Counted from the stretch's first letter, positions 49,876-61,064 are shown. The stretch is 64,000 bases of DNA from Capsicum annuum (GCF_002878395.1 NC_061117.1:223439401-223503400), one strand, 5' to 3'. A program made the numbers and translations. The notes: generated by a model from the letters alone, not told the origin.

Positions 49876-52024
49876 TTATGTGGCAGCGACTTTGGGAATA
49901 TTCTTGGAATCGTTGTCGGATACAGGGAGGTTCTTATCGAACATTTTCTTTTTACATAAATCCTTGATGAAAGTTAGCTCATAAGGTGAATGATCGGTTG
50001 CAATCCACTGCTCAACTTCGAAATTCTGTTGGTTACATTCTAAATGGACTCCAGTAACAGTGACCTCCACGTAGTTAGGGTACCATCCATGTCCTGGGCC
50101 TGTTCCATCTGAAGTCAAGTTCATCTTGCAGACCGGCCCAGATAAGCATGGGCCTCGTCCACTAAAGATGTCCAAGTTTCCTCTCTCATAATAGTTGTAA
50201 CCCGGGCCCATAAGTCCACCCCAAGCCTCCAGGTTGTTGATTCTAATACCGTATCCCTCTGCATCGTACAGAGTTAAGCTGATAATTGAATCGGTTCCAG
50301 CCTTTATTTTCTTACTGGTTCGAATGAAAATTGTGTACACACAATCATCTTCCTGCATTTCAGAATAACAAAAATTTAAATTTCTCCCAAAAGTGATTTT
50401 TTATTCATGGCTTGAAGAGATATTAATTAAGGTGATTTTCTATATGGATATTAATGTGGACTGGCTAAATGAAGGATATTTTTTACCCAAAAAATAAACA
50501 AAGGGGTATTTTTAAGTCAAAAAATAAATAAAGAATATTTTTGCTCTATTTTTGTATAGTGACCCTTTTTCATAAAATAAATTATATATATTAAAATGAT
50601 TATAAATTATTTCATTGATTAAAGATAAAAAAGAGTATAAATTTAAATTTTTTAAAAATATAAATATATATCATTCTTGATTTAATAGATTAAAATGAAA
50701 ATTGCACAACATCACATAAATTGAGACCAACAAAAGTAGGAATTGAATACTCCATCCATTTTAACTAAGAATGTATATAATTTTCCTATTTGATTGAATT
50801 TACAACAACAACAATAATATATTCAGTTTATTTTCACACAATGGATCTGAAACGTAGACTGTACCTCACAAGTGAAGTAGAGAGGCAGTTAAAATACTAC
50901 CTTTTGAAAAATACTACTATTTTTAAATTTTGTAAAGTTTGAATTTCAGTATTCTCATTTTAAAAAGTACTTTTAATATGTAGGTTTTGTTTGGCCATAT
51001 GAATTTTTCACTTTTTTCAAAAAATTATTTGATTTTAGTGAAAATGAGGGTGTTTGGCCATGATAATTCCAAATCCATTTTCAAAAAAGAGTTTTACTTG
51101 TTTTTCACCCTTTTCCAACTTTATTTATTGTTGCAAATGACCTCATTTTTTTTCTTTTACCAAAACCCCTTATTAATTTCAATTAATAACCAAAATTAAA
51201 TGCATAACTACTACATTATCCACTTCTTCCTACTTCCATCATAAAAGTTCTTAAAATTAAAGACAACTTTCATTTTTTTTTTCTTCTTCTTCTTCAAAAT
51301 TTTTTCATGATACAACGGAATCTTAATCCGTCCACTCTTACGATTCTTTATGCAACACCAACAACAAAGCCAACATTATTATCTCCTCTCACATTTAGTT
51401 GTATGTCTAAGGTAAATTAGTTAAGTTGGGTATTTTTAATAGTTTTTAAAAATTGAAGATATAAAATTATATTTAAAAAGATCTTCCTAAAATCTAAAAA
51501 AAAAATTGTACACGATCAAACACAACTTCAAAAAATTTTAATTTTCTCGATCAAACGCCTACACAATATACATATTTTAACTAGGTAAGGCCATAGCATC
51601 CAAAAAAAAATAAAAATTCTTCAAATTCATAAATTAGGTGTTGGGTCAATGTACAATATATAGAATGAAAATTGACTGAGTATAACAATACAATAAGGGG
51701 TCGTTTGGTGTGAGGTATAAGGGATAAGTAGTCACGGTATGTTTGGTTGGAGGTATTAATCAGTAACGGGATAACACATCCCACTATTTACACCATAATG
51801 CATGATGGAATAAATTATCCTGGGTAATCTCGGCATAACTAATCTCGAGATAACTATTTTTCAACCAAACGACCCCTAAGAGTGTAATAGTAAGATGGAT
51901 ATTATACTAATGGAGATCAAGAGGAATTACTTACAGATCCAGAAATGGAGGAAACGGCAATGGAGGAAAAGAGTATAAAAAGATAGAACCAAAAATGGTT
52001 GACCTGAGCTGCTGCTACTCCCAT
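49876..52024 (-). CDS. Secreted PLAT/LH2-domain protein (PLAT1-like)
   Basis: Plant PLAT-plain protein: a signal peptide followed by one PLAT/LH2 beta-sandwich. Family members promote abiotic-stress tolerance in Arabidopsis; the biochemical role is unknown. Two exons, 52024-51935 and 50352-49876, join in phase 0 to 188 aa. Exon 1 is almost entirely a signal peptide (hydrophobic FWFYLFILFSSIAVSS). Exon 2 carries DDCVYTIFIRTSKKIKAGTD, SLTLYDAEGYGIRINNLEAW, YERGNLDIFSGRGPCL, GHGWYPNYVEVTVTG and FEVEQWIATDHSPYELTF, the usual order of PLAT strands. Two cysteines in exon 2 (GPCLSGPVC) could pair. The start has a good context (aaccATGGg). The 1.6-kb intron contains a Tourist-like MITE and a TS-like SINE remnant. 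Confidence 0.93.
50800..50893 (-). mobile_element. Decayed TS-type SINE in PLAT intron
   Basis: Reverse tail with 'tacaacaacaacaataatat', 'cacacaatggatctgaaacg' and 'aagtgaagtagagaggcag'. It is a recognisable but diverged and truncated copy. Confidence 0.5.
50985..51560. repeat. MITE-like element with 'tgtttggcca' and 'gatcaaacgcc' ends
   Basis: The left side has 'ttttgtttggccatatgaat' and 'gggtgtttggccatgataa'. The right side has 'acgatcaaacacaacttc' and 'cgatcaaacgcctac'. The complementary logic of the ends suggests a foldback element in the PLAT intron, but boundaries are not firm. Confidence 0.35.
51697..51876. mobile_element. Tourist/PIF-Harbinger-like MITE
   Basis: A 180-bp element with inverted ends ggggtcgtttggt and, reversed, ggggtcgtttggt, flanked by the 3-bp duplication TAA (51694-51696 and 51877-51879). 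It lies in the PLAT intron. A second member is at 60248-60396. Confidence 0.8.
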
Positions 52025-52802
52025 GGTTTCTTTGGACTTTGTGTATGTTTCTCTATCTCTAGAACCTGTGGAAGTAGTTTAATTTATATTAACAGTACTG
52101 TACATGTTTCATACTTTCTTCTTACGTGGAGTTATTTGATTGGACACGAAGGTAAAAAAATAAACGATGATTTTATAAAGTTTACAAAATTACACTTCTT
52201 AAAATTTACTTTTTTAATAAAATGAGATCCACTAGGGATAGAATGAAAATAATGTTATAGTAAAATATAGTGTTATCAAATAAAAAATAATAATATTTTT
52301 TGAGACGACAAAAAATATCTACACATAAAATAAGACGGAGAAAGTATATAAATATTTATAGACTACATCAAGCTTTAAATAATGGGACCTTATCGAATTG
52401 AAAGTTTACAAATATTTTGTACAATCTTATTTCCAACTCTTTTTTTTTTTTTTGAATAAGTGAGAGTCACACATATTTCCACATGGTAGGTAGAACTTTG
52501 AAGTTCACACTTAATTGAGTGTTTACACTAAGCATCGTTTGGTTTGAATATAAGTCATGCGGAGATAAGAGTGATTATAAAAGGACTTGTTCGGTAATTT
52601 TATCATTTTAATTACTTTGTCTAAGAATAACTTATTTCGGTATTACTATACCACCAAGAGGGAGGTATAACTTATCTCGGTACTAATTAATAATCCTGGA
52701 ATATGTTATCCTAAGTTATACAACCAAACAAGAAATTACGAGGTACTCAAATTTCATCCACGGACTATTTATTCTAATCCCTCACACTAAGAGGTGGTTT
52801 GA

Positions 52803-53790
52803 AGGGGAGCCTTGGAGTAACTGGTAAAGTTGTTGCCATATGACCAAGAGGTCACGGATTTAAGCCTTGAAAACTAGGTCTGGGCATTCGGTTTGTTCGG
52901 TTCGATAGTTTAATATCGATTCGATTTTTCGATTTTCGAATTGACAAAAATGACAACTGTAACCAAACTGAAATAAATTCGGTTTGGTTATTTCAAATTT
53001 TTATTTTAGTTTTGAAGATTAAAATAGTGAACCTCTCTTTGTTATGACTGAACATTTAAAATTAATAATTTTTTTTAAAATAATTCAAACCTATTTTTTA
53101 TTCCCAGATATAAATAACTCAATATGGATGAAACTAAATGATATAATTATAAGTTTAACATAATATATAACTTCATTATGCATAAGTTTGCATAAACAGT
53201 CAGAACTTGGAAGAGTGGTCACTGTCGGAAAGACCATAGTCGCCACTGCGGGCTGCGACCCACAATGGTCGTCTGGTCGCCGGCTCTGATGTTGTTGTAC
53301 AGACGACGATCTCGCCGGCGGTCTATGGTTCGATCGATTATTCGACTACTGGACTGATGTATATTGTTAGTTGTATGTGGCATGCTATTACTTATTACTT
53401 ATTAGGGTTGTTATTATATATTTATAATATATTATTATATATTAAATATTATATATATATATATATAAATATATATATATTTTTAATTATTTATAGAATT
53501 TCGGTTTATCGATTTATCTGAATTATTTTTTTGAAAAATTAAAAACAAAAACTTTTAATCGAATTTCAAAAATTAAAAACCAAAACCGATCCCAAAAAAA
53601 CAAAAAACAAAATCGAAATTAAAATTTTGGTTTGGTTTTTCGATTTTTTTGGTTTAAACCAAATATGCCCAGCCCTATTGAAAACAACCCTCTGGCAAAC
53701 ATACAAGATAAGACTGTGTACTATACACCCTTGTGGTGAGGCCCTTCTCCGGACACCGCGCATAGCGATAACTTTAGTGCATCGGGTTGC
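52803..53790 (+). mobile_element. SolS-type SINE interrupted by a DNA element
   Basis: The left half (52803-52874) has 'ggggagccttggagtaactg', 'taaagttgttgccatatgac' and 'gaggtcacggatttaagcc'. The right half (53678-53790) resumes with 'caaccctctggcaaacatac', 'cacccttgtggtgaggcc' and 'actttagtgcatcgggttgc'. The two halves join to the order seen intact at 56891-57062. Confidence 0.85.
52875..53677. mobile_element. Non-autonomous hAT-like element, 803 bp, 8-bp target duplication
   Basis: Ends: taggtctgggcattcggttt on the left; reversed right end tagggctgggcatatttggt. It is flanked by the perfect 8-base repeat ttgaaaac (52867-52874 and 53678-53685), the duplication length of hAT transposons. The interior is AT-rich with a TA run at 53450-53475 and a GC-richer patch at 53195-53345. 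No transposase ORF. Confidence 0.85.
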
Positions 53791-54357
53791 CCTCACACTA
53801 AGAGGTCGTTTGGTAGAGTGTATTAAAAAATATAATGCATGCATTAATTAATGTGTACTACAAGTACCTTATTTGGTACATCTTTTTGCCTATGTAATGC
53901 AAGTATTAGTTACACACTCTATTGTATATTGAAGTGTGTATTAGTAATACAAAGACTTTAAACACATGCATTAACTTATTAAATGACTCCAATACTCCTC
54001 AATTTCCCTCTCAAAATATTTCACAATTCATTTTCCCACCATTTTAATTTGCAAGAGTGAATTTTTCAAGACATTTCACAATTCCTTTTTTTTTTTTTGG
54101 TTAAAAGGAGACCAACATTAACGATAATTAAACAGTTAACACAGAAGGTTGGGGTGGGTGGGGAAGGGGTGCCCGATATGATCCTGGGCTAAAGTTTGCT
54201 CATGAGAGTTGTTACTACTTTTTAATTATCTTTTAGTGGGATTCGGCAAGGGTAAAATGAGAATAGTTGAAACAAATCAAAAAGAAAATGACGATAAATA
54301 AAATGAAAACAATTTTTCTAACGAAAACAGTTCCTGCAGTGTCTGTTGCCATAGCTG

Positions 54358-54475
54358 CTATGCATACATTGAAGGAACTAACAAAATTCGTGGTTGATCA
54401 AAGCAGTCATTGCTTCCCCACTCCTTTGCCGTAGCGTCTGCCACACTATTCTGGTCCCTCCGATTGTGCTTGAGA
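54358..54475 (-). mobile_element. LINE RNase H-domain fragment
   Basis: Minus-strand reading has RRDQNSVADATAKEWGS and FDQPRILLVPSMYA. These resemble the end of the RNase H domain of plant L1-type LINEs (REQN.VADA.AKE, then a hydrophobic 'P' tail). A short 'ttgttgttgttgtag' repeat follows at 54502-54516. Only a remnant is present. Confidence 0.45.
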
Positions 54476-55149
54476 CCGTCTCTCCGAGGTAGTGATACGA
54501 TATTGTTGTTGTTGTAGCACATAATATCAAACATAAATAATTTGAACAATAAAATTACGAGTAAAGTATATGATTAAGCTATTATAAAAAAGAGAGAAAA
54601 ATACTAAAATACAAATTATGAAATAATAAATAGAGGTAAAATAAGATAGTAAGTGATCACATCAAATCCATCATTTACACAAAATGAAATTTTTCATCTT
54701 TATCTAATAATGATTTTAATGATACAATATAATAAGTAAATTTAAATGATAAATAAAATAGGAAAAATTTCAAAAATAGCATACTTATTTCCTTAATTAT
54801 GAATTTCATAATTACATAATATAACAAGTTGTATTTTGTATTTTTGCTATATATGATTTTTACTGCTCTTATGATCGATATATATTTTGTATTTTTACAA
54901 ATTATTGCTATAAAAATACAAATACATATGCTACAAAATGTAATTTGATAAAAGAGTTGTTATTTTTTACAATTTAATATTTAAGTATACTACTTTATGT
55001 ATTTTTTCCAATAAATCTTTTATTTGGAATAACAACACGATACAAGTCATCGGGTAACAATCATCCAAACAAGCATCCGTTGGCCGGGTCCGATGCATCG
55101 GATTCTATCCTTCCATTTTCTAATATCTAAACTATCTAAAGTATTTCTT

Positions 55150-55370
55150 TTTTGAGCTTTATACCCGAGTTATCAAGTGTTTGAGCTTTCTGTCGAAAGC
55201 ATCCGAAAATATTTAGTGAAACACACATGAACTATCATCAGTTGCTGGCGAAACACACGTGAAATTTCAGGTATGAAATTCAAACAACTAATAGTTCATA
55301 TGTGTCACTAAATATTTTGTAATACTTTAGGTAGGAAACTTAATCATTTAATAGGTTAGGTATGATTTTT
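55150..55370. repeat. Foldback repeat with 'aactatc' motifs
   Basis: Contains 'gtgaaacacacatgaactat' and reverse-related 'tagttcatatgtgtcact', enclosing about 90 bases, so the segment can form a hairpin. It is related in style to the block at 20234-20640. Confidence 0.45.
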
Positions 55371-55446
55371 TTTTCTTGAAAAAAAAAAACAGATACTGTT
55401 AGAGTTTGTGACCCAAATTCTATTGATCCGGCTTTGAAAAGTCCGT

Positions 55447-55666
55447 GGCAGGGGTGGAGTCAGCCTTCTGTTTGGGGGTTCGGTCGAACCCCCTTCGATG
55501 GAAAAATATACTATTTATACATGATTAAAATTATTTTTTATGTGGTTATAGTAGGTGTTGACCCCCTTCGACTAAATTTTCTTTGAATATGGAGCCCCCT
55601 TAGTTGAAATCCTAAGTTTTCTTTGAATAGGAACCCCCTTGGTTGAAATCCTGGCTCTGCCTCTGA
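55447..55666. mobile_element. 'ggagtcagcc/ggctctgcc' non-autonomous element
   Basis: The left end 'ggcaggggtggagtcagcc' and the right end 'aatcctggctctgcctctg' are inverted relative to each other. Inside, 'gttgaaatcct' and 'ttttctttgaata' each occur twice, showing a small internal duplication. It is the opposite orientation of the element at 28155-28330. Confidence 0.55.
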
Positions 55667-56042
55667 TTCGCGATGCGACCCATGTTATATTTTTGGGCTT
55701 AGGATTTATTTGTACGCACGTATTATATAAGTGCATTTAGTGGGTCACGTAATAAATATACGCCATTAAGACTTTCATCTGATCATTGTACTCCTCTTCA
55801 TTATAGTGAAAATCCTCCTCCTTTGCCCGTGATTTTTCCCGTAAGGATTTCCACGTATATCTGTGTCTTCTTCTTGTTTTCTTTTACTCTGTGGTATTGC
55901 TTATTCTACCCAAATATAACAGATACTTTAGATGTTTTTGACACTATAAAATATATTTTATCCTACTTATGAGTGCATATTATAATATTCATGTGTATAT
56001 GTTTTTTTTTAAAATCTTATACTACTAAACTAAGAATTTAAC

Positions 56043-56210
56043 TTTGGTGCACCGTTGGTGTAATTTTTTTTTTACACCATACCTTTTATCTGTTATAGCA
56101 GGTCATTCATTTCTCAGGTAAAAATGTAAAATGTAAAATTGAATAACCTGCTACAACAGATAAAAATTACCTGATGGTGTAAAAAAAAATTGCCCCGATG
56201 GTGCACAAAA
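56043..56210. mobile_element. Near-perfect hairpin MITE with 'tttggtgcacc' ends
   Basis: The left arm tttggtgcaccgttggtgta and the right arm reversed (ttttgtgcaccatcggggca) extend inward almost to the centre: 'atctgttatagcaggtcatt' against reversed 'atctgttgtagcaggttatt'. Essentially the whole 168 bases can fold back. A relative is at 9115-9261. Confidence 0.75.
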
Positions 56211-56890
56211 CATAAACTCCTAAATGAGCTAGTTAGGAAATACCATTTTCAATTTTCACTGACATCTTATTCCAAATTTATAAAAAAGAGTTTTTTTTTT
56301 TTCATGAATTTTCTCACTTGGTGTACTTTCCTAAATTAACTTTTAATAGAGTATAATTTCTTGATTATTATAGTAAAGATGTGTCAAATCTTGAGATTTA
56401 ATTATTAGCTAAATAGAGACAAAATTTGACATCATGGGTCACATTTGAGTCATTGTGTTTTTAGAAAAGTGCAAAACTTCCCCACCATTTTGCTCATTGG
56501 CACTACCTCTTTGACATATTTGACATAAAACAAATAGTTCAAATTAGTTTCCATTTTGTAATTTTAAGCTAGCGAAAATCACGCCTCAGTCTCAAACAAG
56601 TTAAAATCGAGCTATACAAATTCTCATTAATATATAGTGACTTTTTCGGTCGCCATTGTGTGATGTGCCCACCCCTTAGCTCCACCCTTGCTTATATTAC
56701 GCATTTAGATTCATCTCAAGCCAATATTACAAGTTCCAAGTTAATTCACGAGGTTTCTAAAATCCACCGGTGAAATAAACATGAAATAACGGCGGAGTCA
56801 TCATTAGGACCATCATACTTGCCGACCATCGATGAACTATTACTCTTTATTTTTCTATTACTCATTTTTCAACAATCACTTTTATTAATG

Positions 56891-57062
56891 GGGAGCCTTG
56901 GAGTAACTGGTGAAGTTACTGTCATATGATCAGGAGGTCACGGGTTCAAGCCTTGGAAACAACCTCTGACAGAAATACAACGTAAGGCTGCGTACGATAC
57001 ACCCTTGTGGTGGGACCCTTTCCCGAACACCATGTGTAACTTTAGTGCACTGGGCTGCCCTT
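56891..57062 (+). mobile_element. Intact SolS-type SINE
   Basis: Starts 'ggggagccttggagtaactg', with B box 'cacgggttcaagccttgg'. It continues through 'aaggctgcgtacgatacacc' and 'gtggtgggaccctttcccg' to 'gtgcactgggctgccctttt'. It is the reference copy for those at 40293-40452 and 52803-53790. Confidence 0.8.
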
Positions 57063-57443
57063 TTACTTTTATTAAAGGCAGATACAGAAGGACAATTATT
57101 TCAGGTAGAAACAAAGGAATAAAGGAATTCAATTATGCATAGCTGTGTTCTCTCCTCGTACTGAAACTTCTGTAGATGATGTAATAATTGGCCAACAAAT
57201 CATACCTTAAAAGAGAAACAATCAATGGCCAATAATGCATCTTCTAAATTACATGAAATTACTATATAGTAAAACAGTTCTGATTGATACAAAGACATCA
57301 TAAAGAAGTTTCAGTAAGCATATAATGAGGAAGAGATACAAGAATGTGGACTACTGTTTCAGTTTTTTATTGATATCTCAGCTGAGTGAGACCGATGATT
57401 CGTGCAAAATCAAAACTTGTACTAGTACTAGTAGTAGTAGTCT

Positions 57444-60400
57444 CTACATCTTCTGCTTCAAGACGTGGCGTAACTGGACCTTCTGGCTCTCCATTCTTGC
57501 TTCCAAAAGTTTTGCTTTTAAACTGTGCTTATGAGAGTTACGCGGCCATTCAATGCATCCTTTCATCCCTCGTGTTATTTGTGGATTGCTAGAGTCAAGT
57601 GAGCTCTCCGAAGGGCTGAAGTCGCCTTTACTAGAACCACAATCTGGAGAAAGGATGGCCCCGTTTGATAGCCTCCCGTTTATTCCTTCAACTGATATCA
57701 TTTTGTAGTTGTCTCCATTTGATTTCCAAAGCCTAGATATAGACGACGCCTTCTTAGGTTGTCGACCTGGCCCTGAACATACTTCACTTATCTCTGTAAT
57801 CGGTGTCCCATCGCCTCTTGATACATTGCTGTGTCTGCAGTTCTTGTTGACAGAAGAGACGCTTCCTTCAGCTGAATAACTAGAGCCTTGCTCGTCGAGA
57901 TGGCTCACTGTTTCCCATTCACTTCCATCTTCCTCTAAATCACTCTGATTGGCATATGCAAGAGAATGTCTGAGGAAGTTGTCTTTATTGTATACACCAC
58001 CATCAGCACTGAAGGTGCAAATTTTGGAGGGATGGCTAGCAGAACTGTACGCAGGACATTGCTCGATTTCCTTTTCATTATTTTCAACAAAATTAAGGTC
58101 CTCGAACACCGAGAAAATATCATCTGGATTTGGAGGTTCATAAGTGAATTCCCTGATATCACGAATATCCACTGAAGCAGCTTCCTGTTGGAGTTGCTCA
58201 GCTCTTTTGATCACTTCCTCATCGGGGTTCATACCTCTAGAATTTAGGAAGGACTCTAATTCCGCAATTAGTCTATTCATCTGAGAATACTTCTCTTCCA
58301 GTGTCACCTTAGCATCAACTAGCTTCATCTGAACCCGTTCCTCACGCCAAACCTCAGCCATCTGCAACATCTTTCTTTCTTCATCTACTTCCTCTCTGAG
58401 TGTGTGAGATTCTCTCTTCAATGCCTCGACTTCAGCTTTGTCTTCTCCAATTTCCTTGGCTAATTCTTCACACACTTCCTCTATCAACTCTCTACCCTTT
58501 CTTTCTTTTTCGTAATCTTGCAAATAGCGCTTTGCTAATAACTTGGCATCAGACAACTCATTAACTAACTTGGAGTTAACTATTTCCAGCCTCTGTCGGT
58601 TTTTCTTCTCTCTGGACAAGTCAGTTTTCATATCATCTATAATTGCACGGATTTTCTCGTGTTCTCGACTTCTCCATGCTGCCTTCTCTTCACTAAGTTT
58701 TCTCAAGAACTGTTCGAGTTTCTTTTTTGATGATCGCCTCTCCATCTCAAGTTGATGAATTTGGGCGCGAGCCTGCTCTAATTCGGCCTCAAGTGTAGAA
58801 ATCATTGCAGCAGTCTTCGATTGTTTATTAGGAACCTTTTGACGGCCGTAAATCTCCTTTATTTCCTCAGCTATTGTCCAGCCAACTGGATCCCACTTTG
58901 TTGCCCCTTCCATAGCAGAGTTCGGATATTGAAATGACGGCTCTAGCTACAGAATATAGAGGTAACCCCTTAGTTAGATCAGAAAATATGGAAACATTGA
59001 GACGAGCAATGGTGAGAGTATGGCACGAATAAAGTAAGAACCGAGATCAAAAGCCTCCGACGAAAGGGAAGCCCAATGCACTAATTTCCGCGCTATACAA
59101 GGTTGGGGAAAGGGCAAGGAAGGCATCACTTACTCAACTACTATTGGCCATACAATGATGACATTGAGGCAGACCACATTGGGTCAATTATGCCAAGAAT
59201 CTCCGATACTCAAAGAATGTTGAAGCATTCATTGATCCCCCGATAACTCTACTAATATAAGGGAAGTCTCCGCAGCACCTACTACATTGAATTTGGACTA
59301 TTCTCCATAGCTATAGGACTTACATAAAGGAGCTTAGACAGCACAGACAACATTGAGCCAAAACTGAAAAAGGCATCAACATACCTTGTGATAAATACCA
59401 TGTCTTGGACCGGAGACAGACCGAGGACTCTGCACAGAATCATCAATGTGAGAATCATTCTCTTTAATGTGATGATGTTCGAAAAAAGGTACATCAATAT
59501 GCCCAGCCTGCACGAAGGAAACGGAAAACAAAATTGAAAAAAGTTGCTTAACTTCGGATCTAGTCTAGAACTATGTTGTCCATACTCTCCAAACATCCTA
59601 CCGTACAACAAGTGTTGGATTCTCCGAATAATACCTATACTAATTTTGGAGGATCTGACACATACCCAATGACATTTTTAACCGCCCTAGCAATCAGGTC
59701 TAGAATGCTACAACACTTATCAAACTCGAGAGATTGCCATTCGCTCTAAGGTCATCCAAATACAAACTTGGAGATGGTTATGGTCCTAAAATAGCAGTGA
59801 CTAACAAAACAACCACCAGATGAAAAATGAAAAAGTTAAAGCAACCAGAAATGAAGCCCATCATAAATCATAATATCAAATGGACCAGAAAACAATCTCA
59901 ACTTGGACAACATAAAGCACTGAGATCACACCATTCAACTTTAATCCCAATAAATCATACATCCATAATTGTTTACGTTACAAAAACAACAACAACATAC
60001 CCAATATAGTCCCACAAAGCGGGGTCTTAGGAGGGTAGAGTGCACGCAGACCTTACCCCTAGAGGTAGAGAGATTGTTTCGGATAGACCCTCAAGCAAAT
60101 GCCAAGTGAATGTACTTGAACAAAGTGATCCCAAACAAGAATCACTTAAGACACCAAATAGAATTAACATTCAATGTATAACTGAATACAACTAACCAAA
60201 ATTAGTGGCATTCAATATACAAATGACCAAAATTAGAAAAACCATAAGGGTTGTTTGGTTGGAAACAAGTTATCCCGAGATTGTTATTACTAAGTTACCC
60301 CGCGATTTTTTCCCATCCAAACATGGAATAAGCTCATCTCGAAACTATTCTAATCTCGGGATTAGTTATCTCTTATCCCTCGTACCAAACGATCCCTAAA

Positions 60401-60795
60401 GCTTTAATCTTTTTGGTTGAATGAAGTACCTGAGGCAACTTTTGAGGTGGGACATTAGCAACTTGGGGCAACTGAAGCCTCCATAGTCCAGCAGCTAACT
60501 TCCTAGCAGAAACCAAGGTTGTAACTTTCCGACCAACTTCCACCTCGGACTTATTGTCTTCCCAAGTACAAGCATTGTCATTAACATCCTCTTTATACTT
60601 CCAACGCAGTAAAGGGGTATTGGGTCTGCTCCTTTTCCCACCTCCAACTCCGGCGATATCTCTCCTTAACCTTACTCCGGCGCCGGCGCCGGCGCCGGAG
60701 TTCTTGGTTTTCCGGCGAGATGGTTTATGTGAGTTAAAAGGTTTGTATAAAAGATCTGAATCAGGTAAAGGGTTCTTGATAGTAGTGACCTTCAT
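57444..60795 (-). CDS. Coiled-coil protein of the BRANCHLESS TRICHOMES/At5g41620 group
   Basis: Large plant-specific coiled-coil protein often annotated as 'intracellular protein transport USO1-like'; relatives include BRANCHLESS TRICHOMES, a trichome-branching regulator. Exons 60795-60430, 59507-59385 and 58946-57444 join in phase 0 to 663 aa. The N-terminus is basic, with a Gly/Ala run (GAGAGAGV) and a conserved RKLAAGLWRLQLPQV block. Then come VQSPRSVSGPRHGIY and TKWDPVGWTIAEEIKEIY, followed by a long coiled coil at about residues 208-400 (ISTLEAELEQARAQIHQLEM to RLIAELESFLNSRG). A Ser-rich, probably disordered tail follows, ending with HSLKAKLLEARMESQKVQL. The 501-codon last exon is open throughout. 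The exact subfamily member is uncertain. The leader has overlapping upstream ORFs. Confidence 0.87.
59068..59118 (-). mobile_element. SolS SINE 3' fragment
   Basis: 'gggaagcccaatgcactaat', then 'gctatacaaggttggggaaa', equals the reversed 3' end of the SolS SINEs. It lies in intron 2 of the coiled-coil gene. Only about 50 bases remain. Confidence 0.45.
59984..60095 (-). mobile_element. TS-type SINE in intron 1 of the coiled-coil gene
   Basis: Reverse tail in good condition: 'caacaacaacatacccaat', 'agtcccacaaagcggggtct', 'gagtgcacgcagaccttacc' and 'gagattgtttcggatagacc'. Confidence 0.75.
60248..60396. mobile_element. Tourist/PIF-Harbinger-like MITE, second member
   Basis: A 149-bp element with ends gggttgtttggtt and, reversed, gggatcgtttggt, flanked by TAA (60245-60247, 60397-60399). 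Interior 'gttatcccgag' and 'ctcgggattagttatc' also pair. It lies in intron 1 of the coiled-coil gene, about 35 bases from the exon-1 donor. Confidence 0.75.
60675..60700. repeat. Perfect 26-bp GC palindrome in coding exon
   Basis: A run of GCCGGC units between ctccgg and ccggag is its own reverse complement. It encodes the Gly-Ala run near the N-terminus of the coiled-coil protein. Confidence 0.95.
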
Positions 60796-60818
60796 TTCTG
60801 ATGCATAGATTTAGCCAT
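60792..60818 (-). promoter_or_regulatory. Upstream ORF overlapping the coiled-coil gene start
   Basis: An 8-codon uORF (MAKSMHQK, then TGA) whose stop overlaps the main ATG as ATGA. Its own ATG overlaps, as TAATG, the stop of a 61-codon ORF at 61003-60818. The arrangement matters only if the leader starts upstream of 60818, which is not known. Confidence 0.45.
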
Positions 60819-61064
60819 TACTCAGCAACTATACTGGTACAAGAAGGCGTGGGGGTGGGTAGGCGTAGGGGTGGGGTGCTATGATCTCTTTTGGTTTTTC
60901 GGAGGAAGAAAGAGAGAAAAGCAGTGTGTTTACTGTGTGTGTGTGTGAGGGGAGAGATGTATACGTATAACTTTGTGTAAGTAGAGATTATTTGTCCAGT
61001 CAACGTCTCTCATTATAGTAAATTTTTTATTTTTAACAAGATTACAGGAATGTGATGTAAAACG

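Larger units (their letters stand above)
52025..57443. other. Long repeat-rich spacer
   Basis: Upstream of the PLAT gene and downstream of the coiled-coil gene. Contains a SINE split by a hAT-like element (52803-53790), a LINE RNase H fragment (54358-54475), a foldback element (55150-55370), a 'ggctctgcc' element (55447-55666), a hairpin MITE (56043-56210) and a SINE (56891-57062). No gene is supported. Confidence 0.65.

Noticed and set aside
56891..57062. tRNA-like A and B boxes suggesting a tRNA gene
   Set aside because: There is no cloverleaf, and the sequence continues into the SolS SINE body shared with other copies in the window. The same applies at 22298, 36700, 40293 and 46226.
57935..58175. 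Short ORFs on both strands (57935-58162, 57949-58143, 57966-58175)
   Set aside because: All overlap the 501-codon last exon of the coiled-coil gene in other frames.
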